Below are positions 14,174-16,775 of a stretch of 16,775 bases of DNA, piece by piece. Source of the DNA: CALGLS01 sp047626155 (lineage in GTDB: Bacteria; Bacteroidota; Bacteroidia; Chitinophagales; Saprospiraceae); the NCBI GenBank assembly GCA_047626155.1, contig JBLHRR010000127.1:1-16775 (forward strand), written 5' to 3'. The position numbers and the translations under genes were made by a program. The notes below the pieces were generated by a model that had not been told where the DNA came from, searched no databases, and worked only from the letters and a program-made list of their open reading frames with translations. Within the stretch, counting starts at the first letter, position 1. Every line of letters starts with the position of its first letter.

Positions 14174-16113
14174 AGTCTAATAAAACTCAATCAGATCAAA
14201 GGATCTTAAAATACAAATTAAAATCGCTCGAGAAAATTCCTGTTAACATATGGGAAGACTCTAACAAAGCTTCTATTCATATTGCACGTTCTATCGCGCT
14301 TGCCATCCGGCAAAAACAGCAGGATGGAGAAAACATAGTTCTTGGTTTAGCAACGGGGTCATCGCCAATAAAGGTTTACAATGAGCTAGTCCGAATGCAC
14401 AAGGAAGAAGGCTTGAGTTTTAAAAATGTGATCACCTTCAACCTTGATGAATATTACACGATACATCCGGATGCGCAACAAAGCTATGTTCGATTTATGG
14501 ATGAATATCTTTTTGAACATATAGACATACAACGAAAAAATATTCACATTCCAGACGGTACACTTCCAATGTCTAAGGTGGAACAGTTTTGTAAAAACTA
14601 TGAAAAGCTTATAGACCTTAATAATGGGATTGATATTCAATTATTAGGAATAGGAAGAACGGGTCACATTGGCTTTAATGAACCCGGATCCTGGGAGGAT
14701 TCTTACACCCGATTAGTTCGCCTGGATCCTGTAACCAGAAAAGATGCACTTGGTGATTTTGTGATAGAAGAAGATGTTCCTCATCGCGCTATAACGATGG
14801 GGATTGGTAGTATAATGAAGGCGCGTACTATCTACTTGATGGCTTGGGGACAACATAAGGCCTCCGTCGTACAAAAAGCAATAGAGGGACCTATTACGCC
14901 TATTATTCCAGCTACTTTTCTACAAAAACATCCTAATGTTAAAGTTCTTGTTGACACCGGTGCGGCAGAAGAACTTACTCGGATAAAGACCCCATGGCTA
15001 ATTGGGATGTGCAATTGGAACACAGACCTTATCTCTCGTGCCGTGATCTGGCTTTCGCAGAAAGTGAACAAACCGATACTCAAATTAACAGATCTTGATT
15101 ATAATGAAAATAACCTCAGTGGTCTGATTATAGAGCGAAGTTCGGCCTATAGCATCAATATCGAAGTGTTTAATAGAATTCAACGTACAATTTCAGGATG
15201 GCCTGGCGGAAAACCAAAAGAAGACGATAAATACCGTCCCGAACGAGCAGCTCCAGCAAAGAAAAGAGTCATTATTTTTAGTCCTCACCCAGATGATGAT
15301 GTCATCTCCATGGGAGGGACTTTCCAACGCTTGGTAGAGCAAGGACACGAAGTACATGTTGCTTATCAAACCTCTGGAAACATAGCGGTTCACGATCATG
15401 ACCTCTCTCGCTTTTTAGAATTCGTTGAAGAATTTGGTCAGTCTAATGAATTGTTGAATACCGAAGGGAAGAAGAAGTTAACGAAATTAAAGAATAAACT
15501 AGCCAATAAAAAACTTCAAGAAAAGGATTCACCAATGACCTTGTTGGGTAAAGGATTTATCCGAAGGGGAGAAGCTCGGGCAGGCGCTCGTTTTTGTGGT
15601 TTGGATGATAGTAAAATTCATTTTTTGGATCTCCCTTTCTATGAAACAGGAGCCACGCGGAAGAAACCTCTTGGAGAAGAGGACATTACTATCATTAGTA
15701 ATTTGATGGAAAAAATAAAACCACATCAAGTCTTTGCCGCTGGAGATTTAGCAGACCCACATGGCACTCATCGTGTTTGCCTGGATGCGATATTAGGCGC
15801 ATTCAAAAATCTTAAAAAGAAAAAATGGATAAAAGACTGCTGGCTCTGGCTTTACCGAGGAGCCTGGCACGAATTCGCAATTGACGAAATAGAGATGGCT
15901 GTCCCAATTAGCCCGCAAGAATTGTATAGAAAAAGAAAGGCAATCTTCATGCACCAATCTCAGAAAGATAGCCCGCCATTCCCGGGTGATGATGAACGGG
16001 AATTTTGGGTTAGAGCAGAAGATCGAAATCGAGAAACGGCCATTAAATATCGGAACCTTGGACTGGCAGAATATGAAGCGATTGAGGCATTCCGAAGATG
16101 GAAATTTGATTGA
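14170..16113 (+). CDS. nagB: Glucosamine-6-phosphate deaminase-like / PIG-L deacetylase fusion
   Basis: A 647-residue two-domain protein. Residues about 25-300 form a NagB domain: GLATGSSPIKVYNEL (phosphate loop), TFNLDEYY with Asp93-Glu94, and GIGRTGHIGFNEPGS with His166 and Glu171; Lys230 sits in the GQHKA segment. NagB turns glucosamine-6-phosphate into fructose-6-phosphate and ammonia. Where E. coli NagB has Asp141 of its Asp-His-Glu set, Thr164 stands here. Residues about 365-645 form a PIG-L-type zinc deacetylase: FSPHPDDDVISMGG (His373, Asp376 as zinc ligands) and DPHGTHR (529-535, His534). The layout suggests deacetylation and deamination of an amino-sugar phosphate in one chain, replacing a separate NagA, but the PIG-L substrate is inferred. 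Such fusions are common in Bacteroidota. ATGA overlap couples it to the kinase. Confidence 0.9.
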   Translation: MKSNKTQSDQRILKYKLKSLEKIPVNIWEDSNKASIHIARSIALAIRQKQQDGENIVLGLATGSSPIKVYNELVRMHKEEGLSFKNVITFNLDEYYTIHPDAQQSYVRFMDEYLFEHIDIQRKNIHIPDGTLPMSKVEQFCKNYEKLIDLNNGIDIQLLGIGRTGHIGFNEPGSWEDSYTRLVRLDPVTRKDALGDFVIEEDVPHRAITMGIGSIMKARTIYLMAWGQHKASVVQKAIEGPITPIIPATFLQKHPNVKVLVDTGAAEELTRIKTPWLIGMCNWNTDLISRAVIWLSQKVNKPILKLTDLDYNENNLSGLIIERSSAYSINIEVFNRIQRTISGWPGGKPKEDDKYRPERAAPAKKRVIIFSPHPDDDVISMGGTFQRLVEQGHEVHVAYQTSGNIAVHDHDLSRFLEFVEEFGQSNELLNTEGKKKLTKLKNKLANKKLQEKDSPMTLLGKGFIRRGEARAGARFCGLDDSKIHFLDLPFYETGATRKKPLGEEDITIISNLMEKIKPHQVFAAGDLADPHGTHRVCLDAILGAFKNLKKKKWIKDCWLWLYRGAWHEFAIDEIEMAVPISPQELYRKRKAIFMHQSQKDSPPFPGDDEREFWVRAEDRNRETAIKYRNLGLAEYEAIEAFRRWKFD

Positions 16114-16160
16114 AATAATCCCACGTGTTACCTATCACTTGAGTGCATGACAAACTTAGT

Positions 16161-16233
16161 AATAAGTAGTAAGCTTTCCTTAGACTCGCATTAAGGCCAG
16201 ACGGGTGCGTTCGAAGAAAGCTTACTTCTTATT
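16161..16233. repeat. Long inverted repeat between NagB/PIG-L and SusC genes
   Basis: An 18-base arm at 16161-16178, AATAAGTAGTAAGCTTTC, pairs with 16216-16233 with one mismatch, around a 37-base spacer. A smaller nested stem CTTA/TAAG (16179-16182 with 16192-16195) lies inside. It begins 47 bp after the NagB/PIG-L stop and 139 bp before the SusC start. It could be a transcript-end structure, an RNA leader element for SusC, or a small palindromic mobile repeat; no U-run follows, so a simple terminator is less likely. The remainder of this 258-bp gap shows no clear promoter. Confidence 0.6.
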
Positions 16234-16371
16234 CCTTATAACTTATAGCAGGAGATTCGTCAGAGACTCATATCACTTTTAGTAAATACGCCCCCAAGAC
16301 TAGAAGATCCATTAATTATCTAGAGTTTTATGTATGTATGAAAATTTATTTTTTAACCTAAAATCAAAACA

Positions 16372-16775
16372 ATGCGGATTTTTACCACCCTATTTTCGTT
16401 TTTGCTGGTAGCTTCTTTAGTTACTGCTCAAAAAACAATCTCAGGTAAAGTAACCGACTCTTCAAATGAGGCACTTATAGGTGTCAACATTCTGGAAGTT
16501 GGGACATCCAATGGTACGGTCTCTGATCTCGAAGGAAACTATCGAGTGAACGTATCTAGTGATGAAGCTATACTTGAATTTACTTACGCGGGTTATGAGG
16601 CCCAGAGAAAAGAAACCAAAGGCCTGTCTACGATTGACCTGGTCTTGGAAGAAGGACTTGAACTTGAGGAAATTGTCGTAACGGCACTTGGTATTTCTCG
16701 AGAGAAGAAAGGATTGACCTTCGCGGTCGATGAAGTCAGTTCAGATGAATTGACCACTGTAAAAGATGCAAACGT
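16372..16775 (+). CDS. SusC/RagA-type TonB-linked outer-membrane receptor (3' end outside window)
   Basis: The first 134 residues of a SusC-like receptor, which imports glycan fragments across the outer membrane with a SusD lipoprotein, energised by TonB. The start MRIFTTLFSFLLVASLVTAQ is a signal peptide cleaved after about residue 19-20. KTISGKVTDSSNEALIGVNI opens a carboxypeptidase-D regulatory-like domain (22-95) with TYAGYEAQ near its end. ELEEIVVTALGISREKKGLTFAV at 98-119 is the TonB-box and plug entry typical of the family. The rest of a normal protein of roughly 1000 residues lies beyond the window; a SusD gene would be expected next. The ATG is preceded by an A-rich stretch, as usual in Bacteroidota. 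Confidence 0.93.
   Translation, partial: MRIFTTLFSFLLVASLVTAQKTISGKVTDSSNEALIGVNILEVGTSNGTVSDLEGNYRVNVSSDEAILEFTYAGYEAQRKETKGLSTIDLVLEEGLELEEIVVTALGISREKKGLTFAVDEVSSDELTTVKDAN

Overview
The window looks like a Bacteroidota chromosome, possibly Saprospiria or a related group. The support is a SusC/RagA-type TonB receptor beginning at the right edge, a DUF4212 plus large-subunit sodium symporter pair, a NagB/PIG-L fusion of the kind seen in this phylum, TAnnTTTG-type -7 promoter elements, and moderately AT-rich DNA with weak Shine-Dalgarno sequences. The species cannot be fixed from the sequence.

Layout. (1) 1-3996, + strand: a 2-keto-3-deoxygluconate (KDG) module with the 3' part of a KDG kinase, a KDPG aldolase, and a two-component sodium/solute symporter. 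A probably decayed small gene lies at 1683-2047. (2) 3956-5853: a debris island holding the C-terminal third of an SMP-30/gluconolactonase gene, an orphan small membrane protein, a cytochrome c lipoprotein gene broken by one frameshift and two stop codons (one inside a CxxCH haem motif), and a fragment of an FG-GAP/VCBS repeat protein. (3) 5844-8278: an intact two-gene sugar or alditol dehydrogenase operon, a GMC flavoprotein with a candidate Fe-S cysteine motif and its Tat-signal small subunit. (4) 8437-11073: a secreted esterase with two different SGNH-type catalytic domains in one chain. (5) 11411-11749: a SemiSWEET sugar transporter with a good Bacteroidota promoter. (6) 11857-16113: a leftward LacI-type regulator divergent from a ROK kinase and NagB/PIG-L operon that appears geared to amino sugars. 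Their shared intergenic region carries three 31-bp-spaced palindromes of alternating purine/pyrimidine sequence, the best candidate for an undescribed regulatory element here. (7) 16372 to the end: the start of a SusC-like receptor, probably the first gene of a polysaccharide utilisation locus.

Working together (inference): the right half would import (SusC), deacylate (double SGNH esterase), phosphorylate (ROK kinase) and deacetylate/deaminate (NagB/PIG-L) an acetylated or amino-sugar-rich glycan under the LacI-type regulator. The left half would oxidise sugars or aldonates and feed KDG into pyruvate and glyceraldehyde-3-phosphate. In the left half the lactonase and the cytochrome that could have linked sugar oxidation to KDG catabolism and to an electron acceptor are both broken.
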